Origin: Bacteroidota bacterium
GTDB lineage: Bacteria; Bacteroidota; Bacteroidia; Chitinophagales; Chitinophagaceae
NCBI GenBank assembly: GCA_026391435.1
Contig: JAPLEJ010000040.1
Coordinates: 62,001-126,000, forward strand
Direction of reading: 5' to 3'
DNA length: 64,000 bases
The number at the start of each line of letters is the position of its first letter. Within the stretch, counting starts at the first letter, position 1. The translations under genes and the position numbers were made by a program. This document shows positions 52,944-62,385 of this stretch, piece after piece. Under the pieces are notes generated by a model that was not told the origin of the DNA, made no database searches, and was given only the letters and a program-made list of their open reading frames with translations.

Positions 52944-55535
52944 TTAAACTGAATTTCGAGCAGCATTAATGACACCAAACATGGTTCGAGTGACTAATTT
53001 TTCGTAGGCCGCTTTTAATTCATTTTCAATCATCGGATCCTGTAATTTACACAATCCATATTGTTGAATGGTCAATAAAGGCAATACAATACGATCTCTA
53101 AGCAATATAGAATGTTTAGATAAAGTATCTTTTTCCATCAAGCTATTGCTTTTATTTAATTCTAAATACAATTGAGTAGTGAGGGCGAATTCATCTTTAA
53201 TGATTTGTCGAATTGGGCTAAAAGTAGGGTCTGATTCAATGTACTTTGTAATCGCAAAATTAGATTTAACCATACTCATCATACTATTGTCAATCAAAGT
53301 TCTAAAAAAAGAAATAGTATTAAATAAGGACACCACTTCACTCCAAAGTCCTTTTTCTTTGAGTACCTGAAGTGCAGTACCTACGCCATAATAGCCAGGC
53401 ACGTTTTGTTTTAATTGACTCCAGCTGCCAACAAAAGGGATTGCTCTTAAATCAGATAAATTAAGTTCCCCTTTTACACCCCTTTTGGTAGGACGACTTG
53501 CGATATTACTTTTCCCATAATAATTGAGGGGACTAAATTTTTGTAAATAGGGGAGAAATTGCGGATGTTGCTTGAGTTGTTGGTAAGTGACATAACTAAT
53601 ATGTCCAAGTTCGGCTAATGTTTCCCTATTTTTTTCAGTGAGTTGCAATTGGGAGGAAGTCGCTATTTCGTTACTTATTCCAGCACTTAATAACTGTTCA
53701 ATATTGAATTGCGCAGATTGGATGGTTCCAAAATTAGAAGTAATGGTTTGGCCTTGAACGGTTAACTGAATTTCTTCGTTTTCAATTTGGTTGCCCATTG
53801 AAGCATAAAATTGATGTGTTTTTCCGCCACCTCTGGAAGGAGGGCCACCTCGACCATCAAAAAATTTAACTACAATTTTATTTTCCCTTGAGATATGCGT
53901 CAATGTTTCTTTTGCTTGGTAAATACTCCAATTGGCTTGTAAGTAGCCGCCATCCTTGGTGCCATCACTAAAACCAAGCATGATGGTTTGTTGGGCTGAT
54001 CTTTTTTGCAAGTGTAATTGATATAGTGGATCATGATATAAAGTAGTCATGATGGCTTCTGCACTTTTTAAATCATCGATGGTTTCAAATAAGGGAACAA
54101 TATCTAATTCCGCCAAATGGATATCCCAGCCACATAGGCGACATAAGGCATATAATTCCATCACATTCACAGCCGATTGACAATTACTAATGATATAGCG
54201 ATGACAACCATGAACGCCATTCATGTCTTGCACCAATTTAATAGCATAGATACTTTCAAGGGTATCTTTTGTAATGGGCTCGCTAAAATCGGAAGGATGC
54301 AGTTTCCCCTCTAAAGAAGCCAATACTTTCATTTGATCTTTTTCGGAAAGTGTATGGTACTGCTCTGGTAAAATACCTGTACCATTTTGTTTTAACAGGG
54401 TTTCATGAATATCTAATAAAACAGAATGATGTATACGACTATCTTGTCTTATATCTAAAGAAGCGAAATGGGTACCAAATAATTGCACTTTATGAATTAA
54501 ACTTTCTAATCTGGATAGATACAAGGAATAGTCTGATTCAATTATTATTTTTTTAATCTTAGTAAGGCATTCAATGATTTCATTTTTATTGATGGGATTG
54601 GCCTCGTCAGGTCTGAAGACATTTTCATATAAAGTAGCTTCTAATTCATTGATTAAAACATCCACGCCCGAAAAAGTTAATTTTCGTTTTAATTTTCGAA
54701 CATCTCTGTAATAACATACTATGATACTACTACGTAATGCTTTTGCTATCGTTAAAGTGGTGTTTGCATTTACAAATGGATTGCCATCTCTATCTCCTCC
54801 AGGCCAAAAGCCTAATTCAATAAAGGGGTTATCGCCATCGTATTCGTAATCAAAAACATCGCGAACAATATTGCTGTATATATTACCTACTGAAAAATAA
54901 AAAACATTTTCTAGGTACCACATTAAATTCAAAGCTTCATCTGTCGGGCTTGGTTGTTTTTTATTAAAGAAAGGCGTAAGCCCTAACTGCTGTATATATT
55001 GATTAATCGTATTGAAATCATTTTTCCCAATGGCTTCCCCCATGTCGTGGATAATGCCCAATACATTGGCTGGATAAAATTGGGTAGGATGTGCAGTGAG
55101 TACAATTCGAACTTTAAATTTATTCAATTTAGCTTTTAGAACTTCTGTGTTATTGGTGAACTGTGCATCTCTAATCAATGCTTTTAAACTTCCAATTCCA
55201 TCCACTTCATTGACACTTGAGAAAGCGGCATCCTCGATGGCATCAAAAAGAACGACTTGCCTTTCAATGTATTGAACATATTTAAATAAGTGATCTAATT
55301 TTTCAGTCTCACTATCCACATAAGTATGCTGTTTAAAAAAGTAGTCTACAATTTCTATCGGAGATTTATCCTTACTAAACCCTTCTTCACAGGTTTGTAA
55401 TAATAGGGGGAGTAATGCACCTACATTCGCTACGCCTGAGTACGGCAATGCTGCAAATAAACTATTGTAGATAATATATTTGTCAGAGACATTTTTACGA
55501 AATTGTCCGGCGTAATTATGGGAGCTGGTTGGCAT
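52944..55535 (-). CDS. ppc: Phosphoenolpyruvate carboxylase
   Basis: An 863-residue anaplerotic enzyme that forms oxaloacetate from PEP and bicarbonate. Motifs: VLTAHPTQFYP (catalytic His), FWPGGDRDGNPFV, MLGFSDGTKDGGYLQANW and FFDGRGGPPSRGGGKTHQ with the catalytic Arg loop. These differ slightly from the enterobacterial form (GRGGSVGRGGGP) but are typical for Bacteroidota. Length is normal for the short form. Confidence 0.93.
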   Translation of the reverse strand: MPTSSHNYAGQFRKNVSDKYIIYNSLFAALPYSGVANVGALLPLLLQTCEEGFSKDKSPIEIVDYFFKQHTYVDSETEKLDHLFKYVQYIERQVVLFDAIEDAAFSSVNEVDGIGSLKALIRDAQFTNNTEVLKAKLNKFKVRIVLTAHPTQFYPANVLGIIHDMGEAIGKNDFNTINQYIQQLGLTPFFNKKQPSPTDEALNLMWYLENVFYFSVGNIYSNIVRDVFDYEYDGDNPFIELGFWPGGDRDGNPFVNANTTLTIAKALRSSIIVCYYRDVRKLKRKLTFSGVDVLINELEATLYENVFRPDEANPINKNEIIECLTKIKKIIIESDYSLYLSRLESLIHKVQLFGTHFASLDIRQDSRIHHSVLLDIHETLLKQNGTGILPEQYHTLSEKDQMKVLASLEGKLHPSDFSEPITKDTLESIYAIKLVQDMNGVHGCHRYIISNCQSAVNVMELYALCRLCGWDIHLAELDIVPLFETIDDLKSAEAIMTTLYHDPLYQLHLQKRSAQQTIMLGFSDGTKDGGYLQANWSIYQAKETLTHISRENKIVVKFFDGRGGPPSRGGGKTHQFYASMGNQIENEEIQLTVQGQTITSNFGTIQSAQFNIEQLLSAGISNEIATSSQLQLTEKNRETLAELGHISYVTYQQLKQHPQFLPYLQKFSPLNYYGKSNIASRPTKRGVKGELNLSDLRAIPFVGSWSQLKQNVPGYYGVGTALQVLKEKGLWSEVVSLFNTISFFRTLIDNSMMSMVKSNFAITKYIESDPTFSPIRQIIKDEFALTTQLYLELNKSNSLMEKDTLSKHSILLRDRIVLPLLTIQQYGLCKLQDPMIENELKAAYEKLVTRTMFGVINAARNSV

Positions 55536-55628
55536 GATTTATAGTAATAAAGGTACTAAAAAAATCATGAGATTCGCCGAAAGCCTTATCAGTATTGATT
55601 CCTAATGAATGTTCGTTTTAAAAACGAC

Positions 55629-56369
55629 TTATGGTATATGTGTAGGAAACTTAATATCATGGTAAAATGCAAAGGTCCATTTTTCCTTTTGTCCTTTTTC
55701 CCACCATTGTTGACGCCATGCCATGGACATCTTACCGTCTAAATCATATTTGGCAACAAACCTAGATTTCATTTGTTGCAATTGTGGTGCGACATCGGCT
55801 CCAAAAAATATAGTTTGATTCTCCTTTCTCAACCAACAAACTTGATGAAACAGACTATGCCCCCCGGTTACCAGATAATGAATGATATCATCAATGACTC
55901 CTTCGTCCTCTGTCAACCAGTGGACTTTGCTGAATTGTTCTAGTATTTGAATCTGATCAACAAGGTAGGATGCGCTGTTGGCATGGATGGCTAAATCATA
56001 TTCTCTTTTTTGAATGTAATAAGTTGCATAGGGGAAACTAATAAATCGCTCTTGATGTTGTGGATGCATATAGCTTATCCCTCCAGCGTGGTCTTTGTGC
56101 AAATGGCTCAAAAATACTTTGGTAACACTAGAGGGGTCAATACCCAAGCTCATTAAATTAGCATGAATTTGCAAAATTCCTTCATTATTAAAATAACCCA
56201 ATCCTGTATCTAGTAAGATGATATCTTGATCGGTGATCACGACAAAGGGCTGCACTTGAACCAAAATACTGCCTTTAGGAGGACTCTGCATCAGATGAGT
56301 ATCAAAGGGCTTGAACACTTTAGTTTCGTCAATCGAAAAACTACCTTCCAATAATGGATAAATACGCAT
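55629..56369 (-). CDS. Metallo-beta-lactamase-fold hydrolase
   Basis: A 246-residue MBL-fold protein. The metal-binding motif HLHKDH is at H89-x-H91-x-D93-H94, a further His is in TGGHSLFHQ (about 170), and Asp is in FFGADVAPQ. The sequence resembles the AHL-lactonase/glyoxalase II part of the superfamily, but the substrate cannot be told. It is 11 bases upstream of nothing on its strand: the next gene, rodA, reads into it from the right. Confidence 0.8.
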   Translation of the reverse strand: MRIYPLLEGSFSIDETKVFKPFDTHLMQSPPKGSILVQVQPFVVITDQDIILLDTGLGYFNNEGILQIHANLMSLGIDPSSVTKVFLSHLHKDHAGGISYMHPQHQERFISFPYATYYIQKREYDLAIHANSASYLVDQIQILEQFSKVHWLTEDEGVIDDIIHYLVTGGHSLFHQVCWLRKENQTIFFGADVAPQLQQMKSRFVAKYDLDGKMSMAWRQQWWEKGQKEKWTFAFYHDIKFPTHIP

Positions 56370-56380
56370 ATATATTATAA

Positions 56381-57727
56381 TTAACGAAGCACCATTTGTC
56401 TGTCGGCGTCTAATCTTAATAAAACAAATACCAAAACGGTAAATGTAAGTAAAGAAGATCCGCCGTAACTAATTAAGGGTAATGGAATCCCCACCACTGG
56501 AAATAAGCCAATGGTCATACTTATATTGACTGCAATATGGAAAAAAAAGATACCGACAACGCTATAAGCATAAACCCTTGAAAAAGTACTCCTTTGCCTT
56601 TCGGCAATTCTGATGAGTCGAAAAAGAAAAAATAAATACAAGATTAAAAAAGTAAAAGTGCCTACAAATCCGAATGCCTCACCTAATGATGTAAAGATAA
56701 AATCGGTGTGTTGTTCAGGTACATATTTTCCCCTTGTTTGTGTACCTTTTAAAAATCCTCTTCCCCAAAAACCTCCAGAACCTATAGCAATCTTGCTTTG
56801 CTTGACATTGTAATCATCTGGTTTTTTAGCTGCTTTTTTATTAACGGATAAGTTTGCAGATTTTACATTTTTACTACAATCGTATTCCTTGCCCATCATG
56901 CTATAGATACGTGTGCTTTGATAGCATTCGAAAACATTATTAAATATGTAAGGAACAGTGTATCTAATCGTACCAAAACAAATTCCCCAAATTGCTATAA
57001 TGACCAATATGGCTTTTTTATTTCGTTTGAATTTTTTGATGAGATTCAAAATAAATAATCCAGCCATTACTGTAATGATGATGGAAAGCAGGGCAGGATC
57101 TAATAAAAGTGTTGCAATCACTAAAATGGCAAATGAAAGTAAAAAGACTAAAATAAGTGGAGGAAGTCCTTCACGATACATTGCAAAAATGAAAGCGCTA
57201 TACACCAATGCCAAGCCTAGTTCGTGCTGCATGACAGAAAGTATGGCTGGTAGTATAATCATAACACCCGCAATCAAATGCGATTTTAATTTAGAAAAAT
57301 CGGTTTCAGGTTTTGAAATAAATTTAGCCAAGATCAATGCTGTAAATATTTTACATAATTCAGCAGGCTGTAAATTAAACACACCTGCAATGGGTATCCA
57401 GCTTTTTGAACCATTGATATTTTTACCCAATACAAAAGTAGCCAGCATTAATAAGATACCCAGTACATATAAAATATTAGCAAAGGCAGTAAACACCTTA
57501 CTGTCCATGAGTAAAATAAAAATGGCAATAACTGCACAAAACAGTGCAAAGTAAATTTGTTTGCTATAATTGGTCTTGGCAGTTAAAAAAGAGTTACTCC
57601 AATTTAGATTAGGGTTGTATTCGACCATGAAAATGCATAAAATGCCAATGGCCACCATAATCATATATAATAAGATGACTGCAAAATCCGTTCCTTTTGA
57701 AAAGTTATTGTTATTATAGTTTGACAT
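56381..57727 (-). CDS. rodA: Rod-shape determining peptidoglycan polymerase RodA
   Basis: SEDS-family glycosyltransferase of 448 residues, with ten membrane helices and SEDS motifs such as AGVFNLQPAELCKIFTALILAKF and FPVVGIPLPLISYGGSSLLTF. It polymerises lipid II during elongation with PBP2. A 60-residue periplasmic insertion (about 270-320: CYQSTRIYSMMGKEYDCSKN...) precedes GSGGFWGRGFLKGTQTRGKYVPEQHTDFIF. Its ATG lies within the end of mrdA (14-base overlap), so the two are translated as a pair. Confidence 0.93.
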   Translation of the reverse strand: MSNYNNNNFSKGTDFAVILLYMIMVAIGILCIFMVEYNPNLNWSNSFLTAKTNYSKQIYFALFCAVIAIFILLMDSKVFTAFANILYVLGILLMLATFVLGKNINGSKSWIPIAGVFNLQPAELCKIFTALILAKFISKPETDFSKLKSHLIAGVMIILPAILSVMQHELGLALVYSAFIFAMYREGLPPLILVFLLSFAILVIATLLLDPALLSIIITVMAGLFILNLIKKFKRNKKAILVIIAIWGICFGTIRYTVPYIFNNVFECYQSTRIYSMMGKEYDCSKNVKSANLSVNKKAAKKPDDYNVKQSKIAIGSGGFWGRGFLKGTQTRGKYVPEQHTDFIFTSLGEAFGFVGTFTFLILYLFFLFRLIRIAERQRSTFSRVYAYSVVGIFFFHIAVNISMTIGLFPVVGIPLPLISYGGSSLLTFTVLVFVLLRLDADRQMVLR

Positions 57728-59840
57728 TTTTCTTTGCTGTCGCTTTTTTCTTTTTGTTAAGTGGATCTAATGCGCTGTCTTTATTAATTTTTGTTGAGGG
57801 AATCGGTTTACTTGGCGGTGTCGCTTTGGGAAGGCTGTCTATTTTTTTAGCGGTATCCATGATCTTTTTCACAGGAGCAATTTCGGACAACATTTCCATG
57901 TCCCATGCATCTGCAATTGCGTCATTACTGTATTCTATGGCAGTAAGCATTTCTGTTTTATTGTTTCGCACATACCAGCTTTTGATGGCAGCAGGCATTA
58001 AATCAACATTCGATAAATTTTCAGCCTTTACTTTACTTTCCTTTGTTAAAGTATCATTTAAATATTTTTCAATCATAAGACCAGCAATAGGGCCCGCCCA
58101 TGTCGCGCCAAAGCCTGCATTTTCTACTACTACAGCCACTGCAATGGTTGGATTATCTTTTGGAGCAAAACATACAAATAAGGAATGGTTTTTTCCATGA
58201 GGATTTTGCGCGGTTCCTGTTTTTGCACAAAATTCATGTCCTGGCACTTTGATCATAGAAGCGGTTCCCATTACAGTGACATCATGCATGCCTTCTTTTA
58301 TAATTTCAAAATATTGCTTTGCTATTTTAGTGACTTCATTTTTTATTTTATATTTTTCAAGCATGGCATTATCTTCCTCATCTTGGTTTTCAATGCTGTC
58401 TACAAAATGGGGGGTGTAATAAAATCCATCATTGGCTAAAAATGCCATTGCATTTGCTAGTTGAAGAGGAGTTGCTGTCATACGATCTTGTCCTATTCCT
58501 AAAGTTAACATATAACAACTGTTCCAATATTTAGCGCCACCAAAGTCACGATTGTATTGTGCTGTATCTGGAATGCTTGCTCTGTTTTCACTTGGTAAAT
58601 CTATTCCTAGTTTTCTTCCTAATCCAAATGCATTCACATATTCTTTCCATTTCAAGTACCCCACTTTTGCATTATGGTATTCTGGATTATCAATGGCCAT
58701 TCTAAAAATTTGCATAAAATAGGAGTTACAAGAATTGGCTAATGCTAATTGTAATGTAGATGCGTGACCTGGATTATGGTGTTCACATTTTCTAGGATCA
58801 CCACATGCCCCATAAGTGCCTCGGCAATTATATCCATAAGAGGGTGTAATTAAACCTTCGTCTAATGCAATTAAAGCCCCTAAAGGTTTAAAGGTAGATC
58901 CTGGAGGATATTGACCTTTAATGGCACGATTATAGATGGGTCGAGCTGTATCTAATAATAATCTACCAATTGTTTTGCGTCGCTGATTGCCCGTAAGTAA
59001 ATTGGGATTATAGCCAGGGCTTGAAGCCATGGCGATGATGCCACCCGTTTTAGGATTAATGGCTACCGCACTTCCAATTTTATGTTGTAATAATTTTTCG
59101 GCTAATTGCTGTACTTCTACATCCATGCTTGTAAATATATTTCGACCCGCAATAGCTACTGTATCATATATCCCTTTTTCAAAAGCGCCTTGAATTTTTC
59201 CTTTATTGTCTCTTAAGAATCGATTCACACCTCTTTGTCCCATTAAAATAGGTTCGTAAAATCTTTCAAGTCCTGTCATACCTGCATAATCACCCATCTC
59301 ATATCCGTCTTGTTCATGTTTTTGTAAAAAATTAACATCCACTTCAGCGACATAACCTAATACATGTGCAGCAGTATTGTAGGGGTAGGATCTAATACTT
59401 CGTTCAGATAAAGTAAAACCAGGAAAGCGATATAAGTTCTCATTTAGTTGCGCATATACTTCGGCCGACAAAAAGGCTTCGAAAGTGCTCGCTTTGACTC
59501 TTGTATTTTTTATGATGGCCTCAATCATTCTTTTTCCAAACTCTACTTTGTCAATTTTTAATATCTCACAAAGCATAGCAGTATCTACTTCTTTAGCTTC
59601 ATTTGGAATGACCACTAAATCATAGCTAATGGTATTTTCAAGTAATGCTTTTTTCTTTCGATCATATATAATACCACGATCAGGGTAAATAATTTTTCGG
59701 TATACCGCGTTGTTGTCGGCTGCTAATCGATACTTGTTTGAAAATATCTGTAAACTAATTAACTGCCCAATGATCAAAGTGAAAATAATACCAATGATAA
59801 TTTGAATGATACCACCTCGGTTTTGATTATATACAGACAT
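57714..59840 (-). CDS. mrdA: Penicillin-binding protein 2 (elongasome transpeptidase)
   Basis: A 708-residue class B PBP: short cytosolic start, one helix (about 10-32), a pedestal domain (40-230) and a transpeptidase domain. Motifs: SxxK in PPGSTFKPLG (nucleophile about residue 316), SxN in SCNSYFMQ, and KTG in AKTGTAQNPHGK. A Lys/Ser/Pro-rich C-terminal tail (about 650-708) is longer than in E. coli. The partner RodA is encoded downstream with overlap. Confidence 0.95.
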   Translation of the reverse strand: MSVYNQNRGGIIQIIIGIIFTLIIGQLISLQIFSNKYRLAADNNAVYRKIIYPDRGIIYDRKKKALLENTISYDLVVIPNEAKEVDTAMLCEILKIDKVEFGKRMIEAIIKNTRVKASTFEAFLSAEVYAQLNENLYRFPGFTLSERSIRSYPYNTAAHVLGYVAEVDVNFLQKHEQDGYEMGDYAGMTGLERFYEPILMGQRGVNRFLRDNKGKIQGAFEKGIYDTVAIAGRNIFTSMDVEVQQLAEKLLQHKIGSAVAINPKTGGIIAMASSPGYNPNLLTGNQRRKTIGRLLLDTARPIYNRAIKGQYPPGSTFKPLGALIALDEGLITPSYGYNCRGTYGACGDPRKCEHHNPGHASTLQLALANSCNSYFMQIFRMAIDNPEYHNAKVGYLKWKEYVNAFGLGRKLGIDLPSENRASIPDTAQYNRDFGGAKYWNSCYMLTLGIGQDRMTATPLQLANAMAFLANDGFYYTPHFVDSIENQDEEDNAMLEKYKIKNEVTKIAKQYFEIIKEGMHDVTVMGTASMIKVPGHEFCAKTGTAQNPHGKNHSLFVCFAPKDNPTIAVAVVVENAGFGATWAGPIAGLMIEKYLNDTLTKESKVKAENLSNVDLMPAAIKSWYVRNNKTEMLTAIEYSNDAIADAWDMEMLSEIAPVKKIMDTAKKIDSLPKATPPSKPIPSTKINKDSALDPLNKKKKATAKKNVKL

Positions 59841-59843
59841 GGA

Positions 59844-60365
59844 TTATCTTTTTAGCTTTCGACGGTTCATGATAAGTTCCACTAAAAAGATTAAAAGGAC
59901 GCTCATGGTTGTAGTGGCAATGACTTTACCTAAGAAATAAGTAAAGCTTCCAAATTCTAGCCACTCTAATAATACCAAGTAAAAATGATGTATAAAAGTT
60001 AAAGCAAAAACATAGAACAAATAAGGTCCCCATCCCATGGTTCCAACACTAGGCTCTTTATGCACTTCCTCCGAAGCTTCCTGTGCTAATAGCAAATTTA
60101 AAATACTTGGTCGAATATAAGCCATGAGTCCACAGGCGGCTGCATGAAGCCCAGGAGTATTTGAAAACAAGTCTAAAACAAATCCAAGTATAAATCCTAA
60201 TATAGTAATGGACAATCGATTGATTCCAAAAGGCAACCATAAAATAAATAAGAAATATAAATAGGGCGTAATGAATTGGTGAACTGGGGGTACTTCTTTT
60301 AAGATAACTACTTGAATCAGCAGAAATAAAATAAACCGAATGCTATTTTTAATAAAACTATTCAT
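59844..60365 (-). CDS. mreD: Rod-shape determining protein MreD
   Basis: A 173-residue inner-membrane protein with five to six helices, from the elongasome. FFLLIQVVILKEVPPVHQFITPYLYFLFILWLPFGINRL-like N-terminal helices and LGFILGFVLDLFSNTPGLHAAACGLMAYIRP are the family pattern. The start at 60365 (MNSFIKNS) is preferred; it overlaps the mreC stop by 8 bases. A start 7 codons further upstream (MKKIKRQ) is possible. The gap to mrdA is 3 bases. Confidence 0.88.
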   Translation of the reverse strand: MNSFIKNSIRFILFLLIQVVILKEVPPVHQFITPYLYFLFILWLPFGINRLSITILGFILGFVLDLFSNTPGLHAAACGLMAYIRPSILNLLLAQEASEEVHKEPSVGTMGWGPYLFYVFALTFIHHFYLVLLEWLEFGSFTYFLGKVIATTTMSVLLIFLVELIMNRRKLKR

Positions 60366-61212
60366 TTGGCGTTTTATTTTTTTCAATATTTAATTGCTCA
60401 TTCATTCTTCTATTCTCCACTAAATAGATAAATTCTAAATTATAAAAATTGGTAGCCGATTTTAATTCTAAAGTTAAAAAATTACTAGAGGGGTCTACAA
60501 TCACTTTGGTCACACGTCCAATCATCAACTGTGCAGGAAAACTGGCTGAATAAGGACTCGTTAAAACAGAATCGCCTATTTTTGGGGCCGCACTTTTAGA
60601 AATATTTTTTAAAGTGAGTATGTCAGGATCACTTCCATCCCATTCAACAGTGCCTGCCACTTTATCTCTTTTTAACATCGCACTTACTTTACTGTTTCGG
60701 TGCAACAGACTCATTATTTTACTATAACGATCACCTACTTCTATCACAATACCCACAATACTTCCGTCGGGGCTAATGGCGGCCATATCTTTTTTAACAC
60801 CTTGCAATGTACCGCGCTCAATAGTGACGTAATTTTTTTGAAGTGTAAATGTATTACCCACCACTTTGGCGGGGTAATAATAAAACTTTCTAATTTTTTC
60901 AAGACTGTCTTTTCGTAAAACAAGGGTGCCTAATTTTTTGCTGGTATCAAAGGGAATAAAATTTTGAGCTAATTGATTTCTCAACATGGCATTTTCGGCA
61001 CTTAACTTTGCATTCGTTGTTTTTAAACTAAAAAAGTAAGACGCATTATTATAGCGCGTATTAATATCCCCAATAAACTGATTGGCGATACCTCCAAAAA
61101 AAGTTTGATGTGATTTGCTGTAAGACGACAACGTCACTAATGACACAATTTGTAGTATCAAAAAACTAAAGAAAGTAAAATTTTGTCTTATGAACCCAAT
61201 GATATTCTTCAA
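60358..61212 (-). CDS. mreC: Rod-shape determining protein MreC
   Basis: A 284-residue bitopic protein: N-terminal helix (about 10-30), coiled coil (about 60-85: LKTTNAKLSAENAMLRNQL) and periplasmic beta domain with YYPAKVVGNTFTLQKNYVTIERGTLQGVKKDM and GDSVLTSPYSASFPAQLMIGRV. It links MreB to PBP2. It is upstream of mreD with overlap and 38 bases after mreB. Confidence 0.92.
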   Translation of the reverse strand: MKNIIGFIRQNFTFFSFLILQIVSLVTLSSYSKSHQTFFGGIANQFIGDINTRYNNASYFFSLKTTNAKLSAENAMLRNQLAQNFIPFDTSKKLGTLVLRKDSLEKIRKFYYYPAKVVGNTFTLQKNYVTIERGTLQGVKKDMAAISPDGSIVGIVIEVGDRYSKIMSLLHRNSKVSAMLKRDKVAGTVEWDGSDPDILTLKNISKSAAPKIGDSVLTSPYSASFPAQLMIGRVTKVIVDPSSNFLTLELKSATNFYNLEFIYLVENRRMNEQLNIEKNKTPNE

Positions 61213-61250
61213 TGGTGATCGCCTTTAAACGTATTGATTAAATAAATCTC

Positions 61251-62276
61251 TTATCTCATGATAAATGGAAAACGCTGATAATTTTTCAACGCAATACCTG
61301 TTCCGCGAACAACACTTTTAAGTGGATCCTCTGCAATATGAACAGGCAATTTGATTTTAGAACTCAAACGCTTATCTAGTCCACGTAACAATGCACCTCC
61401 ACCTGTTAAGTATAATCCACGACGATAAATATCTGCTGCTAACTCAGGTGGTGTTGTTTCTAAGGCTTTTAAAATAGCTTCTTCAATTTTAAAAATGCTT
61501 TTATCTAAAGCTTCTGCTACTTCTTGATAAGTCACCATGATTTGTTTTGGAATACCTGTTACTAAGTCGCGACCGTTCACTGGCATATCATCTGGAGGAT
61601 TATCTAAATCCTTTAAAGCAGCACCTACATGAATTTTAATTTGCTCTGCAGTTCGTTCGCCAATTAATAAACTATGATAACGTCTTAATGATTCCATAAT
61701 ATCTGCAGTGAATTCATCCCCTGCAATACGAATACTTTGATCACAAACAATTCCTGCCAATGCAATCACTGTAATACCCGTTGTACCACCTCCAATATCA
61801 ATAATCATATTTCCTACTGGTTCTTCCACATCAATTCCAATTCCTAATGCAGCTGCCATGGGTTCGTGAATCATATACACTTCCTTTGCACCTGCTTGTT
61901 CCGCACTATCGCGTACCGCACGTTTTTCAACTTCAGTGATAGAAGAAGGAATACAAATAACCATTCTCCAACTTGGAGGAAATAAAGGCTTCTTAGGATA
62001 AATCATTTTCATCAACTCACGAATCATTAATTCTGCAGCATTAAAATCGGCAATCACACCATCTTTTAATGGACGAACAGTTTTGATACTTTCATGCGTT
62101 TTTTCATGCATTAACAATGCTTTTTTACCAACGCCTAAAACTTCCTTCATATTATTTCTGTTCAAAGCAATAATAGAAGGTTCATTTACGACAACTTCGT
62201 CATTGTGAATGATGAGGGTGTTTGCGGTACCTAAGTCCATCGCAATTTCCTGTGTAAAAAAGTTAAATAATCCCAT
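61251..62276 (-). CDS. mreB: Rod-shape determining protein MreB (bacterial actin)
   Basis: A 341-residue actin homologue that positions the elongasome. Phosphate-1 loop MDLGTANTLI, the connect 1 segment, phosphate-2 IIDIGGGTTGITVIAL, and adenosine loop LTGGGALLRGLD are visible. It heads the mreBCD-mrdA-rodA cluster on the minus strand and implies a rod-shaped cell. Confidence 0.97.
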   Translation of the reverse strand: MGLFNFFTQEIAMDLGTANTLIIHNDEVVVNEPSIIALNRNNMKEVLGVGKKALLMHEKTHESIKTVRPLKDGVIADFNAAELMIRELMKMIYPKKPLFPPSWRMVICIPSSITEVEKRAVRDSAEQAGAKEVYMIHEPMAAALGIGIDVEEPVGNMIIDIGGGTTGITVIALAGIVCDQSIRIAGDEFTADIMESLRRYHSLLIGERTAEQIKIHVGAALKDLDNPPDDMPVNGRDLVTGIPKQIMVTYQEVAEALDKSIFKIEEAILKALETTPPELAADIYRRGLYLTGGGALLRGLDKRLSSKIKLPVHIAEDPLKSVVRGTGIALKNYQRFPFIMR

Positions 62277-62385
62277 TGTAAATCGTTAATTGTAATATTC
62301 AAGTTGAATGTAGCAAAATTCAACTAAAATTATCGAAATACAAAGCTTTTTATAAATGATTCAAAAAAGATTTTTCTAAAACAAC

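Noticed and set aside
53179-54556. Several open frames on the plus strand within ppc
   Set aside because: They are shadows of the minus-strand gene, with low-complexity translations and no motif.
56613-58439. Plus-strand frames opposite rodA and mrdA, up to 198 residues
   Set aside because: Antisense shadows of well-identified genes; their composition is that of a reversed membrane-protein gene.
60366-60386. MreD start at MKKIKRQ
   Set aside because: The ATG at 60365 gives a normal MreD with an 8-base overlap with mreC; the longer form is possible but less likely.
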